Assembly: GCA_026990615.1 (NCBI GenBank)
Contig: JALXDB010000052.1
Location: forward strand, 1 to 8,562
Source of the DNA: Spirochaetota bacterium
Lineage (GTDB): Bacteria; Spirochaetota; B62-G9
Direction of reading: 5' to 3'
Length of the DNA: 8,562 nucleotides
Shown here piece by piece: positions 1-5,902 of the stretch. The notes beneath the pieces were generated by a model. It saw only the letters and a list, made by a program, of their open reading frames with translations, searched no databases and was not told the origin of the DNA. Each line of letters starts with the position of its first letter. Position 1 is the stretch's first letter. Made by a program: the position numbers and the translations under genes.

Positions 1-142
1 GTAATACATAATGAATTACACGCAATTTTTATAGCATTGAAAACATAATGTATTTTTATGAGTTAAAATTGAAAACTCGACATTGGTCTTATTATTTCGC
101 CCGATCATTTAATGAAAAACAGATAAGTATTAAATTACCAAA

Positions 143-1012
143 TTAATACATTGCAGCAGATAGATATCCAACAACCCTTCTTCTATCACCTGTTGCAACT
201 CCTGAATCCATATACTTTAAAACAACTGATTTTCCTATTCCAAAATCTTTAGCAAGCAGCATGGCTGTGATAATACCGCCATAGCAGCATGCCTCACATT
301 TTTTTGCCTTTATACACTCGTAAAATTCTCTCTCATTCATACTCTTAAGATGGTCAATCAGGGTCTCATCAAGAGCCTTGGCTTCTATATAGTTATGATA
401 GTGGGAAAGGTCACTGCTTACAACAAAGATGTAGTTTTTTGGGAGCTTCTTAACAGCAGCTACAAGGGCACTGTACAGTTTTTCTGCAGTGCTCAGATAC
501 TGCTTTCCGAATAAAACAGGTACAATCCTGGCATCGGGCAAAACGTACTTAATGAATGGTAGCTGAACTTCCACTGAATGCTCCTGCAGGTGAGCTTCCT
601 CCACCGTTGATATTTCATCGTATTTCAATAGCTCCTCTACAAAATCCATATCCACTTTAATGCTACCCGTAGGAATTTCATATTCAGAATCGGTATTAAC
701 AGAAATACCATCAAACTCTTTCTGATGGGCTGTACCCATTACAACCACCGTATCAAACTGCATACCCGAAATAAGCGCATAGGAAAAAGCCTGGACCCTG
801 CCGGAAAACATGTATCCCGCATGGGGTGCAATTAAAACAATCGGGGCTGTAATTCTGGGGTCTAGATTGGTCTGCTTCTTAATCAATTTGAACATCTCTT
901 CCCTGTTAACATCATTTACATATTTCTCAACTATCGAATTAAGCTCATCCGGTTTATCGGGGTAAAACAGACCGTTTACTACCGGAACTCTCTTGGTGCC
1001 TTTTGCTTCCAT
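143..1012 (-). CDS. MEMO1 family protein (AmmeMemoRadiSam system protein B)
   Basis: A complete 289-residue protein of the MEMO1/AmmeMemoRadiSam-B family, related to the LigB-type extradiol dioxygenase fold and probably cytosolic. The family hallmarks are in order: VNGLFYPDKPDEL near the N-terminus, APHAGYMFSG with His64, MGTAHQ with His96, HSVEVQLPF with His145, SSDLSHY (residues 199-205), and ACCYGGIITAM with Cys242. His64, His96 and Cys242 correspond to the iron-binding His/His/Cys set known from human MEMO1. The C-terminus (LKYMDSGVATGDRRRVVGYLSAAMY) is also typical. The bacterial role is unknown; homologues often accompany an AMMECR1-domain protein and a radical SAM enzyme, but neither is in this window. 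Odd points: the usual CGxGP around the cysteine is CCYGG here, and GPNH is GTAH. The ATG is supported by GAGGT at 1019-1023, six bases upstream. Repeat element A separates it from the upstream nif3 gene. Confidence 0.93.
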   Translation of the reverse strand: MEAKGTKRVPVVNGLFYPDKPDELNSIVEKYVNDVNREEMFKLIKKQTNLDPRITAPIVLIAPHAGYMFSGRVQAFSYALISGMQFDTVVVMGTAHQKEFDGISVNTDSEYEIPTGSIKVDMDFVEELLKYDEISTVEEAHLQEHSVEVQLPFIKYVLPDARIVPVLFGKQYLSTAEKLYSALVAAVKKLPKNYIFVVSSDLSHYHNYIEAKALDETLIDHLKSMNEREFYECIKAKKCEACCYGGIITAMLLAKDFGIGKSVVLKYMDSGVATGDRRRVVGYLSAAMY

Positions 1013-1041
1013 ACCCTTACCTCAAACTGATTTCACTAAAA

Positions 1042-1070
1042 AGTCTAATGCATCAAAAACCTTATTACAA
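1042..1070 (-). promoter_or_regulatory. possible sigma-70-like promoter for the MEMO1-family gene
   Basis: Read on the minus strand, TTGTAA (1065-1070) and TAGACT (1042-1047) are separated by exactly 17 bases. Each matches four of six consensus positions. Transcription would start near 1035, about 22 bases before the ATG, leaving room for the GAGGT ribosome binding site. The site lies between the outer (1028) and inner (1091) left termini of repeat element A, so the element may have supplied or disrupted it. In AT-rich DNA such matches occur by chance, so this is only a candidate. Confidence 0.28.
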
Positions 1071-1120
1071 CAGTTTTTAATCAAAAATCATGAGTTTGCC
1101 ATAAAAACCAGTTTTTGTTA

Positions 1121-1330
1121 CTTCGAGCGTAGCGAAGAAGTATCTTTTCTTTTGGAGCAAAGCGAGAAATTTCTTTTATTTTTCGAGCGTAGCGAAGAAG
1201 TATCTTTTCTTTTCGAGCGAAGCGAGAAATCTCTTTTACTTTTCAAGCGTAGCGTAGTGAAGTATGGTTGTTAGCATAGTGAAAAAATTCTTTTTTATTT
1301 TTTGAGTGAGGCGACGAAATCTTTAATATA
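1121..1330. repeat. tandem array of seven degenerate 30-bp repeats (FERSEE type)
   Basis: Units begin at exactly 1121, 1151, 1181, 1211, 1241, 1271 and 1301. The first four are well conserved and the last three degenerate. Units alternate between two subtypes: 1121 and 1181 carry CGAGCGTAGCGAAGAAG, while 1151 and 1211 carry CGAGCRAAGCGAGAAAT. The 60-bp dimer at 1121-1180 is therefore repeated at 1181-1240 with about 55 of 60 identical positions. The core CTTCGAGCGTAGCGAAG has 5-bp complementary arms (CTTCG/CGAAG) around a 7-base loop, followed by a pyrimidine-rich tract. The period is a multiple of three, so the plus strand stays open and would encode FERSEEVSF/FERSEKSL decapeptides; I treat that as an artefact of the repeat, not a gene. 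Confidence 0.88.
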
Positions 1331-1435
1331 TAAGGAATTACATATCTCTCGTATAAAATCAACTTGATAAATCAAGACTCGAAATGACAGTACGCTACCT
1401 TTTTAGTGGACTCAATCATATTTTAACTAAAGTTT

Positions 1436-2209
1436 TTAGAGTTCATTTGATTGGGATATAAAAACAACATCTATATTGAAAATCTCCCTAATTTTGTCTC
1501 CGAGGGCAACTATACCGGGCTTTTCGGTATTATAGTGGCCTGCATAAATATAATTAAAAGACATCTCTTTACAGATATATCCAGTATTCTCCTGGGCATC
1601 TCCTGTGATGTAGGCATCTACTCCCAGATTCAGTACCTTATCGAGGAGAGTCCTTCCAGCCCCGCTCACCACAAGAACTGTCTCAACTCTTTCTCCGCCA
1701 AAATTAAAGTACTTTGAGTCAACCTCCAGGTAGCTATTCAACGCCGAAACTAAATCTTTGAACTCAATTCCCCTGCTAAACCTGCCAATTAAACCGTACT
1801 CCAGGCCAGAAAACTCCGGAGGAGGAGGAGTAATAGCAGAGCTCTCCACTCCAATCCCCTCAAGAATCATCCTGTTGTGGCTTATTTCGGGATGAATGTC
1901 CAGCGGAAGATGAAATGCATACAGGTTTATCTCATTCTCAAGGAGCAATTTTATTCTCTGCTTCCGGTATAGAGTTACTGTGGGTTCATCGTTCTTCCAG
2001 AACAGGCCGTGGTGTACAATGATGGCTTCTGCACCAACTTTTATCGCCTCTTCTATTACATGTCGGTTTATACTAACAGCGGTCACAACTTTCGAGATCC
2101 TATCCGTTCCTTCAACCTGAAGCCCGTTTGGAAGATAATCGCTGAAACCCGATATTCCCATATATTGGTAAATCCAATTTTCAAAGTCAGACCTGTCAAT
2201 CCAGCCCAT
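1436..2209 (-). CDS. Nif3-like dinuclear metal centre hexameric protein (YbgI/NIF3 family)
   Basis: A complete 257-residue protein close in length to E. coli YbgI (about 247). Family landmarks are DYLPNGLQVEG (25-34), the metal-binding pair IIVHHGLFW with His66 and His67, HLPLD with Asp104, and AGHYNTEKPG with His225 and Glu229. Together these reproduce the known two-metal site of the family. VVSGAGRTLLDK (180-191) and ITGDAQENTG (201-210) match the conserved glycine-rich and TGD segments. Proteins of this family form toroidal hexamers in the cytosol; a GTP cyclohydrolase-like role has been suggested for some members, but the physiological substrate is not settled. The start is well supported by GGGAGGG three bases before the ATG. 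It follows mutL by 40 bp on the same strand with no visible terminator, so co-transcription is likely. Its 3' end is immediately followed by repeat element A. Confidence 0.94.
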   Translation of the reverse strand: MGWIDRSDFENWIYQYMGISGFSDYLPNGLQVEGTDRISKVVTAVSINRHVIEEAIKVGAEAIIVHHGLFWKNDEPTVTLYRKQRIKLLLENEINLYAFHLPLDIHPEISHNRMILEGIGVESSAITPPPPEFSGLEYGLIGRFSRGIEFKDLVSALNSYLEVDSKYFNFGGERVETVLVVSGAGRTLLDKVLNLGVDAYITGDAQENTGYICKEMSFNYIYAGHYNTEKPGIVALGDKIREIFNIDVVFISQSNEL

Positions 2210-2249
2210 GATTCCCTCCCGGTAAACTGATAATATTGTAAATGATTAA

Positions 2250-4154
2250 CTATCTTCTTTCAAACAATCCATCAAGTCTTTTTTTCGATACTTTAAGTAT
2301 GGTCGGCCTTCCGTGCGGGCACATATAGGGCGTTCTGCACTTAAGCAATTTGCTTAACAGAAATACAGCTTCATCGCGGCTCAGCCTGTCACCCTCTTTG
2401 ACAGCAGCTCTGCATGCAGCAAACTTTAAAAATCTGTCCCTTAAAGCATCCGTACCGGTTGATATATAGAATCTGTTATTATCAAAATAATCCTGAAAAA
2501 ATTCCGCCAGAAGGCCCGCCTCCTTATCCCCGGGTAAAAATCCCGGAACTCCTACAATGTTGAAAGTGTTATCGCCAAAAGGTTCGATAACTATTCCGAT
2601 TTTCCTGAACTTCTCCAGCGAGTTGCTGAACTCATCAAGGTACTTTGCAGGCGGTGTAAGCGTTATAGGAATGAGGAGATTACTTACCGGTATATCAGAC
2701 TTATATCTCTCCATAAACTCTTCATAGAGAATCCTCTCATGTGCAGCATGCTGGTCAATAAGCAGAAGATCTTCTTCGCGGGTAAAAATTAGATACGTTC
2801 CGAACACTCCCCCCACAAATTTAATAGAATTTTCATCGGATAAAATGAGTGATTCGAGGTCACTCTCTGTAATACTCTCCAGATTGAACTTTTCTTTTGA
2901 AAAACTATAATCCGATAACCCGTAATTGGCGCTATCCGTTATATCCGAAACTTTATTTATAGCACCGGATTTATACGATATATTCCCGGCCCCGCTTTTT
3001 ATGTTCATTCGTTCGGACGACTCTATAATACCGGATCTATTTTTATTGGGTTCAGTAGCCTTTTCAACTATATTAAACGAATGTGTACGGTTTGGACGCA
3101 CGGCGCTTTCATCTTTGCTGCCGGTGCCATCTTCAACCCGCAGGGATGAACCATCTACGGTGTAGATTCTTCGGCTGAAAATATCCTCTACAATGTGATA
3201 AAGGGATGAAACAACATCCCTCTCGCCTTTTATTTTTACCTCAAGCTTAGCCGGATGAACGTTTACATCAATGAACTCCGGTTTTATATCGATGTAGACA
3301 AAGGCATATACATACCTTCCTTTTGGTACAAATCTTTTGGCCGACTCATTCAATATGTATTGAATAGACCTGCTGAAAACTGGACGTCTGTTAATAAACA
3401 GGTATTGCCCGCTCCTATCAGACATCGTGTAGTCTCTGTCAGTTATAAATCCTCTTATGCTAAAAAACCCGTACTTCTCTTCAAACTGTATAAGATGAGG
3501 AACAATATCAACTCCGAATATTGATGCAATTCTGTCTACAGGACTCTGAAATGATGCAAGGTTAAATATCTCCCTGTCCTCAGACCTATAGAAAAAGCCA
3601 ATGTTGGGAAATGCCAGTGCTTTTTTCACCACAACAGATTTTATCCTGGCACTCTCGGCTCTGCTGCTCTTCATAAACTTTCTTCTGGCGGGCAGATTTT
3701 CAAACAGATTCTTTACAGAAACTCTTGTCCCCCTGCTAAAGGGATACGGCTCTATACTAATAAAGTTGCCGAACCTGTACACAAGCCTTACACCGTGTTC
3801 TTCACTATCGTTTTTTGTACAGAGTTCAAAATTGCTAACTGAACTTATAGAACAGAGAGCCTCCCCCCTAAAACCCATGGTTTGTATTTTCTGCAGATCA
3901 TCCGCTGATCTTATCTTGCTTGTGGTGTGCCTCTTCACTGAAAGGGCTACATCGTCCCAGGTCATTCCCTCTCCGTTGTCTTCAACAACAATAGACTCCC
4001 TGCCACCGCCTACGGTAATGATTTTTATCCTGGTTGCTTCGGCATCTATTGAATTATCCACTAGCTCCCTTACAACAGAGTATGGTCCATCTATCACTTC
4101 TCCGGCCGCAATTTTGCTATAAACATCTTCTGGAAGCTCTATTATCTTTGGCAT
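2250..4154 (-). CDS. mutL: DNA mismatch repair protein MutL (endonuclease type)
   Basis: A complete 634-residue MutL, the matchmaker that couples MutS mismatch recognition to strand incision. The N-terminal GHKL ATPase carries all motifs: RELVDNSIDA with catalytic Glu30 and Mg-binding Asn34, DNGEGM (59-64), GFRGEALCSISS (94-105), and GTRVSVKNLFENLPARRKF (142-160). The S5-fold portion ends with DVNVHPAKLEVK (296-307). A Ser/Asn/Asp-rich linker spans roughly 335-440. The C-terminal dimerisation and endonuclease domain contains DQHAAHERILYE (467-478), AACRAAVKEG (579-588) and CPHGRP (612-617), the metal-binding motifs of self-nicking MutL proteins. This cell therefore probably uses methyl-independent repair without MutH. 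The start MPKIIELPEDVYSKIAAGEV is the standard family N-terminus; an AGAGG sequence lies upstream with a rather long gap of about 12-13 bases. Repeat element B ends 40 bp upstream of the start codon, so the mutL promoter may lie in or next to it. Confidence 0.98.
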   Translation of the reverse strand: MPKIIELPEDVYSKIAAGEVIDGPYSVVRELVDNSIDAEATRIKIITVGGGRESIVVEDNGEGMTWDDVALSVKRHTTSKIRSADDLQKIQTMGFRGEALCSISSVSNFELCTKNDSEEHGVRLVYRFGNFISIEPYPFSRGTRVSVKNLFENLPARRKFMKSSRAESARIKSVVVKKALAFPNIGFFYRSEDREIFNLASFQSPVDRIASIFGVDIVPHLIQFEEKYGFFSIRGFITDRDYTMSDRSGQYLFINRRPVFSRSIQYILNESAKRFVPKGRYVYAFVYIDIKPEFIDVNVHPAKLEVKIKGERDVVSSLYHIVEDIFSRRIYTVDGSSLRVEDGTGSKDESAVRPNRTHSFNIVEKATEPNKNRSGIIESSERMNIKSGAGNISYKSGAINKVSDITDSANYGLSDYSFSKEKFNLESITESDLESLILSDENSIKFVGGVFGTYLIFTREEDLLLIDQHAAHERILYEEFMERYKSDIPVSNLLIPITLTPPAKYLDEFSNSLEKFRKIGIVIEPFGDNTFNIVGVPGFLPGDKEAGLLAEFFQDYFDNNRFYISTGTDALRDRFLKFAACRAAVKEGDRLSRDEAVFLLSKLLKCRTPYMCPHGRPTILKVSKKRLDGLFERR

Positions 4155-4224
4155 TGCTTATTTAAACCTCTTTGCTTTAAGCCTTTAATATGAATGAGTT
4201 TACTAAAAAAATCTATTTTTGTCA

Positions 4225-4344
4225 CTTCGAGCGTAGCGAAGAAGTATCTTTTTTCTTCAAGCGAAGCGTAGAAGTTTCTTTTCTCTTCGAGCATAGCGAA
4301 GAAGTTTCTTTTTTCTTCGAATGTTACCCCGAGAATTTAATATT
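4225..4344. repeat. tandem 30-bp repeats (FERSEE type), four units
   Basis: Units start at 4225, 4255, 4285 and 4315. The first three closely resemble each other and the element A units, with the CTTCGAGCGTAGCGAAGAAG core and a T-rich tail; the fourth switches after CTTCGA to ATGTTACCCCGAG. Beyond this, weaker copies keep a spacing of about 56-60 bp: ATGTTRCCCC at 4321 and 4379, and a GCAACA...AAGTGC block at 4438 and 4494. The plus strand is open through 4414 with peptides like FERSEEVSF, which I do not consider a gene. Confidence 0.85.
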
Positions 4345-4452
4345 TAAGCAAAGCGAAAAAAATCTCTTATATTTTTCAATGTTGCCCCAAGATTTTTACC
4401 AACAGGTGAAATGAAAAAATCTTTTTTATTTTAAAATGCAACACATGAAGTG

Positions 4453-4469
4453 CGATTTCGAGCAAATCG
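4453..4469. repeat. small inverted repeat inside element B
   Basis: CGATTT (4453-4458) and AAATCG (4464-4469) are perfectly complementary around the five-base loop CGAGC. An overlapping alternative pairing is TTCGA (4457-4461) with TCGAA (4467-4471). This is a diverged copy of the CTTCG/CGAAG dyad in the array, in which the paired arms are preserved although the sequence has changed. No T-run follows in a way that would suggest a terminator. Confidence 0.45.
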
Positions 4470-4748
4470 AAGAAATATCCTTTATTTTCGAACGCAACAT
4501 AGTAAAGTGCAACTAACAGTGTACCGATACAATTCTTTTTTATCTTTCGAGCGAAGCAACAAAATCTTTAAAACACAAGAAATTACAGATTTCTCGCTTT
4601 TAAGATAAGAATCAAGGCTCAAAATACCAGCACATTAACTTTTTAAAGTGGACTCATAAATAAATTGAAAAACTTTATTTTCGCAATGATACAGTGCAGC
4701 AACTTTTTTACAATTTCAAACTTATTTAAAATATTAGGCACTACGAAC

Positions 4749-5084
4749 TTACAGAAGTTTAAGGCCTGGTTCCACCTCCTTTTCAGGAACAACAAGAACC
4801 ACCTCATCATCTTTCGGGATTACCCCCAGCACCAGAACTTCTGACATAAAGTCAGCAACCTGTTTTGGCGGAAAGTTTACCACACCCAGAATAATCTTGC
4901 CGAGAAGCTCCTCCTTGGAGTATAACTTTGTAATCTGCGCACTCGATTTTTTAACGCCGAACTCTCCGAAGTCTATCCACAGTTTATAAGCAGGTTTTCT
5001 CGCCTTCGGAAAATCTTCCACCCTGATTATTTTTCCGGTTCTTATCTCTACATCAAGAAAATCCTGATACGTAATGGTTTTCAT
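4749..5084 (-). CDS. csaA: CsaA-type tRNA-binding domain protein
   Basis: A complete 111-residue single-domain protein with the EMAP-II/Trbp111-like OB fold of CsaA. Diagnostic stretches are the FLDVEIRTGKI start of the fold (residues 9-19), EDFPKARKPAYKLWIDFG (23-40), KSSAQIT (46-52), VVNFPPKQVADF (68-79) and SEVLVLG (81-87). CsaA dimers bind tRNA and have been described as having export-related chaperone activity in Bacillus; homologous domains occur in the C-terminus of bacterial methionyl-tRNA synthetases. Length matches the free-standing family, so this is not a fragment of metG. The ATG is preceded by TGGAGGAAA at 5092-5100, a near-ideal ribosome binding site. It is 114 bp downstream of the DUF554 gene and over 590 bp upstream of mutL, so it is probably a single-gene unit. 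I found no convincing promoter or terminator around it. Confidence 0.95.
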   Translation of the reverse strand: MKTITYQDFLDVEIRTGKIIRVEDFPKARKPAYKLWIDFGEFGVKKSSAQITKLYSKEELLGKIILGVVNFPPKQVADFMSEVLVLGVIPKDDEVVLVVPEKEVEPGLKLL

Positions 5085-5198
5085 TTTTTAATTTCCTCCA
5101 AAAAACGGTAATTTCAAAACAATCATGTTCATCAACAACTGAATAATTTTTAACAATTTCTACATAGTAGATACACACTGCATTTACACCGGTTAAAG

Positions 5199-5882
5199 TT
5201 ATTTAATAAAAAGAGAAAAGAGTATAATAATCAAAAGAGAAGGTAAAAGGTTTAATACCCTGATCTCCCTGATCTTTAGCAGATTGATCCCCAGGCCTAT
5301 AATTATTGCTCCTCCTGTAGCGGTGAGCTGGGCAATAATATAGGGAGTAAAAAAATCTTTAGCCATTACAGCCAGAATCGTTATTCCTCCCTGGTACACC
5401 ACAAGAGGAACAATCGAAAAAAGCACACCTATCCCGTAAGTTGAAGCCAGAGCTACCGATGTAAATCCATCCAGAATTGACTTTGTAAATAGAATTGTAT
5501 GGTCACCCTTCAAACCCTCGTCAAGTGCTCCAATAATTGTCATTGACCCCATGCAGAAAATCAAAAAAGCAGTGACCATCCCTTCGGAAAACTGGTGGGA
5601 AGCCTCACCTCTGAATTTCTTCTGCACCCCGGAAATAAGACGGTTAATTCCCGCTTCCAGCTTCAGGATCTCGCCGGCAATTCCTCCCAGAAGCAGGCTG
5701 AATATCAGGGTTAAGAGATTTTTCACCTCCAGTGACATTTTAAGCCCTATAATTATAGTTACAATTCCTATAGCCTGAAACACTATTCCCCTTATGTTAT
5801 CGGGGTACTTCTTTTTTAAAAAATAACCAGTTATACTTCCAACAGCCACGGCTGCCGCATTTACCAGTGTTCCTATTGGCAT
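5199..5882 (-). CDS. DUF554 family integral membrane protein
   Basis: A very hydrophobic inner-membrane protein of about 227 residues with several predicted transmembrane segments. Family signatures (numbering from the chosen start) are MPIGTLVNAAAVAVGSITGYF (1-21), GEILKLEAGI (70-79), FCMGSMTIIGALDEGLKGD (109-127), TKSILDGFTSVALAS (133-147), VVYQGGIT (161-168), and ATGGAIIIGLGINLLKIREIRVLNLLPSL (188-216). The molecular function of DUF554 is not established, and a transport role is only a guess. Start choice: the ATG at 5882 gives the standard family N-terminus and has AAAGGA ending eight bases upstream. The ATG at 5891 would add MVI and has its own AAAGGA only four bases upstream, so it remains possible. 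The gene begins 11-20 bp after the yejF-like stop codon and is probably translated from the same mRNA. Confidence 0.92.
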   Translation of the reverse strand: MPIGTLVNAAAVAVGSITGYFLKKKYPDNIRGIVFQAIGIVTIIIGLKMSLEVKNLLTLIFSLLLGGIAGEILKLEAGINRLISGVQKKFRGEASHQFSEGMVTAFLIFCMGSMTIIGALDEGLKGDHTILFTKSILDGFTSVALASTYGIGVLFSIVPLVVYQGGITILAVMAKDFFTPYIIAQLTATGGAIIIGLGINLLKIREIRVLNLLPSLLIIILFSLFIK

Positions 5883-5890
5883 AATAACCA

Positions 5891-5901
5891 TCCTTTCCTT
5901 T
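5891..5901 (-). promoter_or_regulatory. double ribosome binding site before the DUF554 gene
   Basis: On the minus strand, two overlapping AAAGGA copies (5901-5896 and 5896-5891) follow directly on the yejF-like stop codon. The second is eight bases from the ATG at 5882, a good distance; the first is four bases from the ATG at 5891, which is short. The arrangement favours the downstream start. It also places the signal immediately beyond the stop codon of the upstream gene, as expected for translationally coupled genes. Confidence 0.6.
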
Positions 5902-5902
5902 A

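Larger units (their letters stand above)
1028..1414. mobile_element. repeat element A: MITE-like, inverted-repeat-bounded element
   Basis: This non-coding block fills the gap between the nif3-family gene and the MEMO1 gene. Its right end (1378-1414), read on the minus strand, begins TGAGTCCACTAAAAAG and runs 37 bases to TGTCATTTCGAG. Its inner left end (1091-1127), read on the plus strand, begins TGAGTTTGCC and also runs exactly 37 bases to TGTTACTTCGAG, so the two ends form an imperfect inverted repeat. A second left terminus lies at 1028-1043 (TGATTTCACTAAAAAG) and matches the right end at 14 of 16 positions. The tetranucleotide ATCA flanks both 1091 and 1414, a possible but weak target duplication. 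The interior is a 30-bp tandem array. No transposase is encoded, so if it is mobile it would depend on an enzyme elsewhere. Element B (4195-4656) is a diverged relative in the same orientation. Confidence 0.6.
4195..4656. mobile_element. repeat element B: MITE-like, inverted-repeat-bounded element
   Basis: This block fills most of the 594-bp gap between csaA and mutL. The left terminus (4195-4231) starts TGAGTTTACTAAAAAAA and reaches TGTCACTTCGAG after 37 bases. The right terminus (4618-4656), read on the minus strand, starts TGAGTCCACTTTAAAAAG and reaches TTTTGAG after 39 bases, so the ends are an imperfect inverted repeat. It matches element A at both ends: the left 39 bases align without gaps (about 31 identical), and the right 125 bases (4532-4656) align with 1287-1414 at roughly 75-80% by eye, with many transitions. 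Between the ends lies a degenerate array with a period near 60 bp. No clear target duplication is visible and no transposase is encoded. The remainder of the gap (4657-4748) is AT-rich with nothing I can identify. Confidence 0.6.

Noticed and set aside
3..54. Inverted repeat AATACATAATG / CATAATGTATT with a 30-base spacer
   Set aside because: Ten of eleven pairs match, but the arms are almost entirely A/T in very AT-rich sequence with a large loop, so chance is a sufficient explanation.
1121..1150. Rho-independent terminator on the plus strand (hairpin plus pyrimidine tract)
   Set aside because: The stem is only five base pairs with a seven-base loop, the tail is an interrupted T/C tract, and there is no plus-strand gene to terminate.
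993..1274. Plus-strand 93-residue ORF with repeated FERSEEVSF/FERSEKSL decapeptides
   Set aside because: It is the translation of the 30-bp tandem repeat, whose period preserves the frame. Its start lies inside the MEMO1 gene on the opposite strand, and the same kind of peptide appears at element B. This is a known class of false protein prediction from intergenic repeats.
1121..1330. CRISPR array
   Set aside because: The units are contiguous 30-bp repeats with no unique spacers, they degenerate progressively, and no cas gene is present.
1427..1439. Hairpin CTAAAGTTTTTAG at the end of the nif3-family gene as a terminator
   Set aside because: A five-pair, mostly A-T stem that overlaps the stop codon and lacks a following T-run in the direction of transcription.
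3601..4122. 173-residue plus-strand ORF
   Set aside because: It is fully antisense to the conserved ATPase domain of mutL, which has every expected motif; the overlapping frame has no recognisable domain.
4190..4414. Plus-strand 74-residue ORF with FERSEEVSF-like repeats
   Set aside because: Same explanation as in element A: an open frame produced by the 30-bp array, with no supporting ribosome binding site or non-repeat domain.
5159..5171. Palindrome TCTACATAGTAGA as an operator upstream of csaA
   Set aside because: Arms are only five bases, it lies about 75 bp from the start codon with no recognisable promoter next to it, and no regulator is linked.
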